Assembly: GCF_014646295.1 (NCBI RefSeq)
Contig: NZ_BMNE01000001.1
Coordinates: forward strand, 496,001 to 560,000
DNA: 64,000 bases
Reading direction: 5' to 3'
Source of the DNA: Nocardia rhizosphaerihabitans
GTDB lineage: Bacteria; Actinomycetota; Actinomycetes; Mycobacteriales; Mycobacteriaceae
The notes below the pieces were generated by a model. That model was not told where the DNA came from. It saw only the letters and a list, made by a program, of their open reading frames with translations, and ran no database searches. The position numbers were made by a program, and so were the translations under genes. Below, piece by piece: positions 17,585 to 26,673 of this stretch; position 1 is the stretch's first letter, and each line of letters begins with the position of its first letter.

Positions 17585-18689
17585 CGCTGTGTTCCTGCCC
17601 GTCGGGCAGCACAGACTGTAATCCCGTGCCGTGCAGCGCATCTTGTTGCCGGACTTTGGCGTAGACAGCGTCGAACGTGAACCCGGCGATGAAACCCACC
17701 GAAAGCACGAAGAACAGAAGACGCCGCGCATCCGGTCCGCTCAACAGATCCGGCGACGTCGCCAGCTGCGCGGAAATGAACAGGAGTACGGCAATCGCGC
17801 CGGCGGACATCCCCAGAACCGCGGCCCGCCCCCAGCCGTCACCTCGGTCGACTGCGGTCCGGCTGATCGCACCAGCGGTAGCAGTGAGCAGCGAGCCCGC
17901 GATCAAACCGATCAACGTCAGCGACGCGTTCCCATCACCTGCGTACACCAGCGGAATGGTGGCCAGACCAGCTACCAACAGGAGAGCTCCGAGCACCAAA
18001 CCGGCGTTCGCCCGGTAGGCAATCCGGCGCTGGGCGGTCTTGCGCTGGGATTCCAGGGATCGGTGACGTTCTCCCTGCCCCGTCAGCGCGGCCACGACGC
18101 TCTCCGCCGAACCTGTACGCCACGCCGCGCCGAAAGTCGAGATCTCTTCGGGCGTCGCGCTGTTCGCGTTACGCCCCAGCGTCACCCAGGCCTTCCGCGC
18201 GCCACCGCCGAATGCAGCGACGGGTGCAATAGGGATATCGAAGGCCGTCGCCACCATCGCCGTGATCAACGTGGTGCGACCCCCACCGAGCAGAACAACC
18301 CCTTCCGCTTCGCGCAGCGATCGGTAGTAGGCGATTTCCCAGTCGGTCCCCGCTTCGTGGCGAACAACGAACGCATCGGAATGTTCCGGCGCGTGCGGGA
18401 AGTCGATACGTGGACCTACGTACGGAGGACGAACGTGGATCGAACCAGCTCGGACCGGCTCGACGGAAAGATAGCCGCCCACCACATCGCGTTCGACGAA
18501 CTTCTCTGCGCTGGAATAGACGATGAGGTCGTAGCCTGCCTTCGCCAGCGCCGCCCCGATCTCACTCGCCGCACGAGCACCCGCTTCTTCGCTCCACGGC
18601 GGCTCGTCCCCTGGACCGCAGGGCCGGATACCCCCGACAATGGCTATTTTGCCACGCCTACCGGCCGAGCCCGATGCGCCTGACGTCAC
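17574..18689 (-). CDS. SLOG-domain protein with four membrane helices (candidate membrane effector)
   Basis: A 371-residue protein. Residues about 13-200 form a SLOG/LOG-like Rossmann domain: GKIAIVGGIRP at the start and VVLLGGGRTTL with the GGGxxT nucleotide-binding loop at 135-140. A short charged linker leads to four predicted membrane helices at about 227-250, 256-276, 287-310 and 323-343. In Thoeris-type systems a SLOG domain senses a TIR-made nucleotide and switches on an attached effector. Here the attached part would be a membrane channel or disruptor instead of SIR2 (inference). The GTG start is preceded by GAGGGG. It is first in a two-gene operon. Confidence 0.75.
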   Translation of the reverse strand: MTSGASGSAGRRGKIAIVGGIRPCGPGDEPPWSEEAGARAASEIGAALAKAGYDLIVYSSAEKFVERDVVGGYLSVEPVRAGSIHVRPPYVGPRIDFPHAPEHSDAFVVRHEAGTDWEIAYYRSLREAEGVVLLGGGRTTLITAMVATAFDIPIAPVAAFGGGARKAWVTLGRNANSATPEEISTFGAAWRTGSAESVVAALTGQGERHRSLESQRKTAQRRIAYRANAGLVLGALLLVAGLATIPLVYAGDGNASLTLIGLIAGSLLTATAGAISRTAVDRGDGWGRAAVLGMSAGAIAVLLFISAQLATSPDLLSGPDARRLLFFVLSVGFIAGFTFDAVYAKVRQQDALHGTGLQSVLPDGQEHSGDR

Positions 18690-18784
18690 CCCACACCCCT
18701 CGCTGAATGCGCAAACAGTACGTCGGATAGTAGCTAGCGGACAGGCGCTTTCGCTCAGTTCCAGTCGACACCGCCTAGCTCTGC

Positions 18785-18838
18785 CTCGTCCTGCAGCGCC
18801 ACATCGTCACTGCGTTCGTCCGCTCGGGTCTCGAGTGA
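18785..18838 (+). pseudogene. Orphan 3' end of a second ugpE
   Basis: Reading in frame to TGA 18836-18838 gives LVLQRHIVTAFVRSGLE, against LVLQRHIVNAFVRSGLK at the end of intact ugpE (16077-16130). That is 15 of 17 residues identical, while most codons differ at the third base. So it is a diverged homologous copy, not a fresh duplicate. No ugpE homology continues upstream of it. It marks the far side of the TIR/SLOG segment. Confidence 0.75.
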
Positions 18839-19694
18839 GATCGTGGCGGCGGAAGGGCTCGATCAGCTGGTCCAGGTAGTCGACCGGATAGTCGGGATGC
18901 GCTGCCATGCCGAGCTGTTCGGAGGTGAAGCGGCGACGTGGATCGTAGCTGTAGGTGCGCAGCAGGTGATCCCAGAGCAGCGTGAACAGGCCGAAGTTGA
19001 CGTCGCCGACGCCCGCCCATTTGAGGTGGTGGAAGCGGTGGCCCTCGTTGAGGGCGAGCACGTACTTCAGCGGACCGACGCGGTAGTCGGCGTTGGAATG
19101 CTGGAGCAGCAGCTGGATGGCCACGGCAAGGGCCAGCGCGGCGGCGACGTCGACCGGCAGGCCGATCAAGATCAGCGGGGCCACCCCGGCGGCCATCTCG
19201 GCGGTCTGGTGCAGCGGGTGTTTCATCAGGCCGTTCAGGCCGTAGAACCGGGTGACGCTGTGGTGCACGGCGTGAAAGCGCCACAGCACGCCGAACTTGT
19301 GACTGGCCAAGTGCACCACCGTGATTCCGGCGTCGGCGATCAGCACGGCGAGGACCACCTGGAGCGGGAACGCCCAGTCCCCCGGCCACAGGCCCGGGGC
19401 GGGCACGATCGCGGCGAGCAGCGGGATCACCGCCACGCTCACCAGGATCAGCGTCTCGTTCACGACGGCGTGGACGCGGTCGCGGACGCTGTCGGCCTTG
19501 GTGCCGTTCCAGCTCGGTTCGTACGGGATGACGCGTTCGACCGCGAACGAGGTGGCGATCGCCACGGCGAGTACGAGCAGCAGCCAGGGTTTCGGGGCGT
19601 TGGCGGCAGCGAGGGCGATGCCGATTCCGTTGAGCCCCAACAGCATCAACGGAACGTAGCCGTGGCGGGCGAGCCGGCGCAGAGCGATGTTCAT
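18807..19694 (-). CDS. Sterol desaturase / fatty acid hydroxylase superfamily protein
   Basis: A 295-residue membrane protein with the histidine clusters of the family, HLASHKFGVLWRFHAVHH (HxxxH and HxxHH) and later HRFHH, which bind two irons, plus four or more hydrophobic helices. Members hydroxylate or desaturate lipids in the membrane. Its ATG lies 5 bases after the AraC stop. The last dozen codons (about 284-295) are read antisense through the ugpE remnant at 18785-18838, so this tail may be recent or reflect an old convergent overlap with ugpE. Confidence 0.82.
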   Translation of the reverse strand: MNIALRRLARHGYVPLMLLGLNGIGIALAAANAPKPWLLLVLAVAIATSFAVERVIPYEPSWNGTKADSVRDRVHAVVNETLILVSVAVIPLLAAIVPAPGLWPGDWAFPLQVVLAVLIADAGITVVHLASHKFGVLWRFHAVHHSVTRFYGLNGLMKHPLHQTAEMAAGVAPLILIGLPVDVAAALALAVAIQLLLQHSNADYRVGPLKYVLALNEGHRFHHLKWAGVGDVNFGLFTLLWDHLLRTYSYDPRRRFTSEQLGMAAHPDYPVDYLDQLIEPFRRHDLTRDPSGRTQ

Positions 19695-19699
19695 GCCCC

Positions 19700-20488
19700 T
19701 CAGCCTGGGCGCCGGTCCCCTGTCGGCGCTTGAACGATTCGGCTGCCGCCGACGTCCCAGGCCACGGCGCCGGTCAGGGCCGACGGCGGCAGACCGAAGA
19801 TCTCCCGGCAGGTCCGGGTGAGATGCGCGCTGTCGGCGAAGCCCGCCGCGTGCGCGATCGTGGTCAGATCCTGCCCGTCCCGGGCCAGGTGGACGGCGTT
19901 CATCAGCCGCAGCCACAGGATGTAGCGGCGCAGCGGCAGCCCGACCTGGGCGGTGAACAGGTGGGTGAGCCGGCTCGCCGAGAGGCCGACAGCCGCGGCG
20001 ACCTCGCCGGGTCGCACCGGCCCGCGGGCCACCATCGCGGGCAGCGCGGCCACCGCGGCCACGACACCCGGATGCCGCGCGGTGACAGCACCGCCACTCG
20101 CCGTCGCGAGCGTGATCAGCAGACCGTCGACGAAATCCGCCGTCGAGGTGGCCGGTCGGGCGGGATCGCGCAGGGCGGGCCCACCGGACCACCCCGCGGT
20201 CGCCACTCGGCGCACCGCGCCGCGACCGGCGGCGGAATCGGGGTCGAGGAACACGACAGTCCCTGTCGCTCCGCCGGTTTCGACGCGGTGCTCGGTGTCG
20301 GGTGGGATGACGATCTCGGCCCCGGTGTGTGGTCGGCCGTCGCCATCGAGCACGGTGACCGGCGCGTCGGCCACCACGATCTGCACGGCGTGGTGAGCGT
20401 GGCTTCGGGTGCCGCCGATCGTTCCGGTGAACGCGAGGACGCCGGGACGGATCAAGGCCCCGGCACCGCGCCACGCGGTCTCGCTCAC
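19700..20488 (-). CDS. AraC-family transcriptional regulator
   Basis: A 262-residue regulator with an N-terminal cupin-like sensor (HAHHAVQIVVA... IVIPPDTEHRVE) and a C-terminal double helix-turn-helix with the family hallmark LTTIAHAAGFADSAHLTRTCREIFGLPPSAL split across two helices (about 205-240). It lies between the aminotransferase and the sterol-desaturase-like gene on the same strand with short gaps (25 and 5 bases), so it most likely controls the desaturase gene. It starts at a GTG (20488). Confidence 0.85.
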   Translation of the reverse strand: MSETAWRGAGALIRPGVLAFTGTIGGTRSHAHHAVQIVVADAPVTVLDGDGRPHTGAEIVIPPDTEHRVETGGATGTVVFLDPDSAAGRGAVRRVATAGWSGGPALRDPARPATSTADFVDGLLITLATASGGAVTARHPGVVAAVAALPAMVARGPVRPGEVAAAVGLSASRLTHLFTAQVGLPLRRYILWLRLMNAVHLARDGQDLTTIAHAAGFADSAHLTRTCREIFGLPPSALTGAVAWDVGGSRIVQAPTGDRRPG

Positions 20489-20513
20489 GTCGGATACCCG
20501 GGCAGTCGACGCG

Positions 20514-21725
20514 TCACTGCCGGTAGGTCGCCAGGAATCGGCCTATCCGTTCGATGATGGCTTCGAGTTCGTCGGCGTGCGGCAGGGTGACGATGCGGAA
20601 GTGGTCGGGGCGCGGCCAGTTGAAGCCGGTGCCCTGGACGATGTGGAGTTTCTCCTGCAGGAGCAGGTCGAGGACGAACTTCTCGTCGTCGTGGATGGGG
20701 TACATGTCCAGGTCGATGCGGGGGAAGGCGTAGAGCGCGCCCTTGGGCTTGACGCAGGAGACGCCGGGGATGGCGTTGAGAGCTTCCCACGCGCGATCGC
20801 GCTGCTCGCGCAGGCGGCCGCCGGGGAGGGTGAGGTCGTAGATGCTCTGATGTCCGCCCAGGGCGGCCTGGATCGCTTGCTGGGCAGGCACATTCGCGCA
20901 CAGGCGCAGGCCGGCGAGCATGGTCAGGCCCTCGAGGTAGCTCGCGGCGTGCTGAATGGGGCCCGAAACCACCAGCCAGCCCGAGCGCAGGCCCGCGGCG
21001 CGGTAGTTCTTGGACAGGCCGGAGAAGGTCAGGCACAGCAGGTCGGGGGCGAGCGAGGCGATCGCGGTGTGCTCGAGGTCGTCGTAGTAGATCTTGTCGT
21101 AGATCTCGTCGGCGAAGACGACCAGGTTGTGCCTGCGGGCGATCTCGAGGATCTCGCGCAACACCTCCGGTGGATACACCGCACCGGTGGGGTTGTTCGG
21201 GTTGATCAGCACGATCGCGCGGGTGCGGTCGGTGATCTTGGCCGTGATGTCGGCCAGATCCGGGTACCAGTCGGCGCCCTCGTCGCAGAGGTAGTGCACC
21301 GGTGTGCCGCCGTTGAGGGCGGTCGCGGCGGTCCACAGGGGGAAGTCGGGGGCGGGGACCAGGACCTCGTCGCCGTTCTCGAGCAGCGCGGTCATCGCCA
21401 TCATGATCAGTTCGGAGACGCCGTTGCCGAGGAAGACCTCCTCGACGTCGACATCGTCGACACCCAGGGTCTGGTAGTACTGCACCACCGCGCGCCGAGC
21501 CGAGAGCAGGCCCTTCGACGAGGAGTAGCCGGTGGAACTCGGAAGCGTGCGGACCATGTCCTGCAACAGATCCGGGGGCGCGTCGAAGCCGAAGATCAAC
21601 GGGTTACCGGTGTTGAGCTTGACGACGTGATGCCCCTCGGCTTCGAGCCGGGCAGCCTCCTCCGCGACGGGGCCGCGAATCTCGTACGACACTCCCGACA
21701 GCTTGCTGGACTGCTTGACCTGCAT
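20514..21725 (-). CDS. PLP-dependent aminotransferase (alanine/aspartate aminotransferase type)
   Basis: A 403-residue fold-type I aminotransferase. It has NPNNPTGAVY, the VFADEIYDKIYYDD segment and the PLP lysine in FSGLSKNYRAAGLRSGW. The sequence resembles actinomycete AspC/AlaT proteins that make alanine or glutamate from pyruvate or 2-oxoglutarate. The ATG at 21725 is chosen because GGAGGG lies 6 bases upstream; the ATG at 21731 abuts that site. The upstream region shares two palindromic operators with the divergent HxlR gene. Confidence 0.88.
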   Translation of the reverse strand: MQVKQSSKLSGVSYEIRGPVAEEAARLEAEGHHVVKLNTGNPLIFGFDAPPDLLQDMVRTLPSSTGYSSSKGLLSARRAVVQYYQTLGVDDVDVEEVFLGNGVSELIMMAMTALLENGDEVLVPAPDFPLWTAATALNGGTPVHYLCDEGADWYPDLADITAKITDRTRAIVLINPNNPTGAVYPPEVLREILEIARRHNLVVFADEIYDKIYYDDLEHTAIASLAPDLLCLTFSGLSKNYRAAGLRSGWLVVSGPIQHAASYLEGLTMLAGLRLCANVPAQQAIQAALGGHQSIYDLTLPGGRLREQRDRAWEALNAIPGVSCVKPKGALYAFPRIDLDMYPIHDDEKFVLDLLLQEKLHIVQGTGFNWPRPDHFRIVTLPHADELEAIIERIGRFLATYRQ

Positions 21726-21761
21726 GAACATCCCTCCGAACCGTGGTTGCCGCACACACTA

Positions 21762-21797
21762 CTTGGTATTTCCAAGATTTCACTTGGTTTTTCCAAG
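21762..21797. promoter_or_regulatory. Twin CTTGG-N5-CCAAG operators
   Basis: Two identical-arm palindromes, 21762-21776 and 21783-21797, with centres 21 bp apart (two helical turns). They lie between the divergent aminotransferase and HxlR genes, 22 bp before the HxlR start. The AT-rich spacers contrast with the surroundings. Binding by the HxlR protein is the likely reading. Confidence 0.75.
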
Positions 21798-21818
21798 CTC
21801 CTGGTTAAGGTAGTACAC

Positions 21819-22397
21819 GTGTCCCGCCGAAGCTACGACCACTACTGCGCTGTCAGCCGCGCCCTCGACTTCGTCGGCGACCGGTGGAGTCTGCTCGTGG
21901 TCCGCGAGCTGTCCGCCGGACCGCGCCGCTACAGCGACCTGTTCGCCGACCTCCCCGGCATCAGCACCGACATGCTCGCCACCCGCCTCAAGGGCCTCGA
22001 ACGCGACGGCGTCATCATCCACCGCCGCAACGGCATGCGCTCGAGCTACGAACTGACCGACACCGGCCGAACGCTGCGCCCCGTCCTCGATGCGCTGGCT
22101 GCCTGGGGCACACCGCTTCTCGGCGACCGCAAGCCGACCGACGCCGTCCGCGCCCACTGGCTGGCGCTCCCCCTGGGCCGCGCGATCGCGACCGCACTGC
22201 CCGAGGGCACGGTGACCGTCCACATCGGTGACACCGTGCTGCACTACGTGATCACCCCCGACGGCATCACCCACCACGACGGCCCGGCACCCACGCCCGA
22301 CTGGGAGCTCCGGCTGGATCTGGCCGAGGCCACCGAGATCACCACCGGCGTTCGGGGGCTGACCCTGGAGACCTTCTCCGCAGCGCCCGCGCACTGA
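21819..22397 (+). CDS. HxlR-family transcriptional regulator
   Basis: A 192-residue protein with a winged-helix HxlR domain in the first 100 residues: CAVSRALDFVGDRWSLLVVREL, then RRYSDLFADLPGISTDMLATRL and the wing region GVIIHRRNG. The C-terminal 90 residues resemble the SCP2-like tail common in actinomycete HxlR proteins. It is transcribed divergently from the aminotransferase across twin palindromes and probably represses itself, the aminotransferase or both. The GTG at 21819 is chosen since the HxlR core starts directly after it. Confidence 0.85.
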   Translation: MSRRSYDHYCAVSRALDFVGDRWSLLVVRELSAGPRRYSDLFADLPGISTDMLATRLKGLERDGVIIHRRNGMRSSYELTDTGRTLRPVLDALAAWGTPLLGDRKPTDAVRAHWLALPLGRAIATALPEGTVTVHIGDTVLHYVITPDGITHHDGPAPTPDWELRLDLAEATEITTGVRGLTLETFSAAPAH

Positions 22398-22426
22398 ACC
22401 GACGCAGCCATACCTCGGCGTCGTCG

Positions 22427-22858
22427 TCACACGTGTTCGAGCACCAGGCCGTGGTGTGCTTCGGTCGTCGCCGATGCCTCGCCGGCCGCCCGATCGCCGC
22501 TGGAAAGTCCGGCGGCAACGAGCGCACCGACAGCGAGCACCGCGACGACCAGTGCCCACACGTAGGCAGCGGAGGTGTTCGCCGCGAGCATTCCCGCCGC
22601 CAACGCACCGGCGCTGCCGCAGATTCGCAGGCCGAGCGACTGGACCGACATGACGGTGGCGCGTTCCCGGGCGGTCGCGGCGCGGTGAGTCAGCGTGTCC
22701 AGCAACGGTTCCGGGGCTCCGAGCGCGAGGTAGACGCCCACGTATCCGGCGGCGACCAGGAGCAGCATCGGGGTACCCAGTGCGGCGACGGCGACGGCGG
22801 TCACGACGAGAGCCACGACCACCGTCCCCGCGGACGATTCCGATCGGTCCGGCTTCAT
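22427..22858 (-). pseudogene. Truncated MFS transporter (C-terminal part)
   Basis: A 143-residue open frame with three to four hydrophobic segments and an RAATARERATVMSVQSLGLR loop that looks like the C-terminal half of an MFS efflux protein. The usual 250 or so N-terminal residues are absent, and no matching sequence continues upstream before the carboxylase gene. No good ribosome site precedes the first ATG. Most likely a gene remnant, though a short membrane protein cannot be excluded. Confidence 0.5.
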
Positions 22859-22949
22859 CTACGCGTACCGGTACTGATCACCTGTTCGGTCGTCGTCGGG
22901 GGCGCGGCAGCCGGCTTCGCCCCCGACCGCGGAGGTGGGAATAGGGACG

Positions 22950-22967
22950 CCCCGGACAATTCCGGGG
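22950..22967 (-). terminator. Hairpin after the pfa/acc operon
   Basis: Perfect 7-bp stem (22950-22956 / 22961-22967) with loop CAAT, three bases beyond the biotin carboxylase stop on the minus strand. It probably ends the long operon. Confidence 0.6.
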
Positions 22968-22970
22968 ACG

Positions 22971-24340
<1,370 letters not shown>

Positions 24341-24344
<4 letters not shown>

Positions 24345-24997
24345 CGCAGCGCCTCGAACACGATCAGCGGCTGGCCGTGCTCCACCGCGTCACCGTTGTC
24401 GACCAGCAGTTCGGCGACGACGCCCTCCTTGGTCGCGGTGACCGGGATCATCAGCTTCATCGCCTCGATGATGCCCACCTGCTGACCCGCGCGGACCGGG
24501 TCGCCGACCGAAACGAACGGCGCGGCACCGGGTTCCGGCGACCGGTAGAACACGCCGACGGTCTCCGCGGTCAGGGTGAAGGTGTTCGCGGCGGGCGCGC
24601 CATCGGTGCGGTCCGCGGGTGCCGGGGCGGCGGCCGGGGTGACCGGCGCGAGCCGCCCGGCCTCGACCGCGGTGGGTTCGTGGCCGACGGCGGGCGCCGA
24701 GGCGGGTCGGTCGTCCCAGGTGATGCGGAGCAGCACGGGGCCGTTGGCGACGGTCACCGAGGTCGGGGCGGACGCGGTGGCGCGCACGGACATCGCATGC
24801 CGGGTGAGCACCGCGAGGCTGTGATCGGCGTCGGTGGCACTCACGGCCCGCTGGGTGGATTCGCTGGTCGCTGACTCGGTCATCGGGTCTCCTGGCTCTC
24901 GGTGCGGGCGAGTCGAAGGGTCGGTGTCGGTCCGTGCCGTGCGATGCAGGCCCTGCCGCAGCACCGTCCACGGGTTGCGGATCAGGAAGTCGGTCAT
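24341..24997 (-). CDS. accB: Biotin carboxyl carrier protein
   Basis: A 218-residue protein with a C-terminal biotinyl domain. The biotin-accepting lysine sits in EAMKLM, 37 residues before the end, as in AccB. A Pro/Ala-rich linker (about 115-145) joins it to the N-terminal part. Two starts are possible: ATG 24997 (ATGA overlap with the AccDA stop, GGAGAA upstream) and ATG 24883 (AGGAGA upstream, 180 residues). I prefer 24997 because the first 20 or so codons keep high GC at third positions and every other junction in the operon is an overlap. Confidence 0.85.
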
Positions 24998-26673
24998 CGG
25001 TTCTCCGGCCGGGTCAGACCGTAGGCCCGAAATCGACTGTGGCGCTGGCCGAGCAGGTCGGCGGTCGGCCAGGCACGCAGTTCGTGCACCGCCTGGCGGA
25101 CGGCTCGCCGCAGCAGTGCGGCCGCGCCGACGGGGTCGCGGTCGGCGCCGCCCGCCGGTTCGGGGACGACCGCGTCGGCGATGCCGAGTTCGAGCAGCGC
25201 GGCCGCGTCGACCCGCAGAGCGGCGGCAGCGCGCGGCGCGGCGGCCGGGTCCTTCCACAGGATGGCGGCGCACCCTTCCGGACTGATCACCGAGTAGACG
25301 GCGTTCTCGCACACCAGGACCCGGTCGGCCAGTGCCAACGCGAGCGCTCCCCCGCTGCCGCCTTCGCCGGTGATCACGGTGACCACCGGAACAGGCAGTC
25401 CGGCAAGCAGTTTCAGCGATTCGGCGATGGCGACCGCCTGGCCCTGTTCCTCGGCTTCGATGCCGGGATAGGCGCCCGCCGTATCGACCAGCGCGACGAC
25501 CGGGCGGCCGAGTTTGGCGGCCAGCCGCAGCACCCGCACCGCCTTGCGATAACCCGCGGGCGTCGGCATGCCGTAGTTGCGTTCGGTCAGTTCGGCGCCG
25601 GTGTGGCCCTTCTGGGTGCCGATCACCACGACCGGCAGTCCGTCGAGCCGGGCCAGGCCGGCGATCATGGCGGGGCAGTCCGCCGACATGCGGTCGCCGT
25701 GCAGTTCGACGAAATCGTCGAACGCGGCGGCCAGATAGTCCAGGGTGGTCGGCCTGGCGAGTCGGCGCGCGGCGCGCACGCGATCCCATGATTCGCCGAT
25801 GGTGAGCGCGGCCGGGTCGGTGATGACCGCGTCCGCGTCGCCGGGCTCGGTGCGGCGCAGCGGGCGGGTCGTCATCGCCACGAGTCGCGACAGCCGGGCA
25901 CGCAGCGCCGAGCGGTGGCAGATCATGTCGACGATGCCGTGTTCCAGCAGGAACTCGGCGGTCTGGAAGCCGGCGGGCAGGGTCTGGCCGATGGTCTGCT
26001 GGATCACCCGCGGACCCGCGAAGCCGAGGCGCGCACCGGGTTCGGCGACGATGATGTCGGTGGAGGTGGCGAAGGAGGCGGCCACGCCGCCGTAGGTCGG
26101 GTCGGTGATGATCGAGATGGTCAGCACGCCCGCGTCGTCGAGGCGGCGCAGCGCGCGGCTGGTCTTGGCCATCTGCATCAGCGCGAGGATGCCCTCCTGC
26201 ATCCGCGCGCCACCGGAGGCGGTGACGATCACCAGCGGCGCGCGGTCGGCGAGTGCCGCCTCGGCCGCGGCGGTGACCGCTTCGCCGACGGCGCTGCCGA
26301 GACTGCCGCCGAGGAAGCGGAAGTCCATGACGGCCAGCACGATCGGAGTGCCGTCGAGGGTGCCGCGCACGCAGCGGATCGCCTCGGGCATGCCGGTCGC
26401 CTCGCGTGCCTGCGCTGCCCGCTCGGTGTAGGCGCGGGTGTCGGTGAATCCGAGCGGGTCGGTGAGCGTCGCGGCGGTGGCGATCGGCTTGGCCGAATCC
26501 TCGTCGAGGAGCTGGTCGATGCGCTGATCGGCGGTGAGCATGCCGTGGTCGTCGCATTCCGGGCAGACCCGGTCGGCGCGGTCGTAGCGTTTGACGTAGA
26601 TCACCGTCTGGCATGCCGGGCACAGCATCCAGGCGGTGCCGGTGGTGGCGGTTCCGGTCTCGACGATGGTCAT
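24994..26673 (-). CDS. accDA: Acetyl-CoA carboxylase carboxyltransferase, AccD-AccA fusion
   Basis: A 559-residue fusion. The N-terminal half is the beta subunit with the AccD zinc finger (Cys18, Cys21, Cys37, Cys40) and [21 protein letters not shown]. The C-terminal half is the alpha subunit, with [18 protein letters not shown] and [12 protein letters not shown]. It moves CO2 from biotin to acetyl-CoA. This is the bacterial-chloroplast type enzyme, not the AccA3/AccD acyl-CoA carboxylase type that mycolate actinomycetes use for core lipids, which points to a dedicated pathway supply. ATGA overlaps lie at both ends (26670-26673 and 24994-24997). Confidence 0.9.
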   Translation of the reverse strand: MTIVETGTATTGTAWMLCPACQTVIYVKRYDRADRVCPECDDHGMLTADQRIDQLLDEDSAKPIATAATLTDPLGFTDTRAYTERAAQAREATGMPEAIRCVRGTLDGTPIVLAVMDFRFLGGSLGSAVGEAVTAAAEAALADRAPLVIVTASGGARMQEGILALMQMAKTSRALRRLDDAGVLTISIITDPTYGGVAASFATSTDIIVAEPGARLGFAGPRVIQQTIGQTLPAGFQTAEFLLEHGIVDMICHRSALRARLSRLVAMTTRPLRRTEPGDADAVITDPAALTIGESWDRVRAARRLARPTTLDYLAAAFDDFVELHGDRMSADCPAMIAGLARLDGLPVVVIGTQKGHTGAELTERNYGMPTPAGYRKAVRVLRLAAKLGRPVVALVDTAGAYPGIEAEEQGQAVAIAESLKLLAGLPVPVVTVITGEGGSGGALALALADRVLVCENAVYSVISPEGCAAILWKDPAAAPRAAAALRVDAAALLELGIADAVVPEPAGGADRDPVGAAALLRRAVRQAVHELRAWPTADLLGQRHSRFRAYGLTRPENR

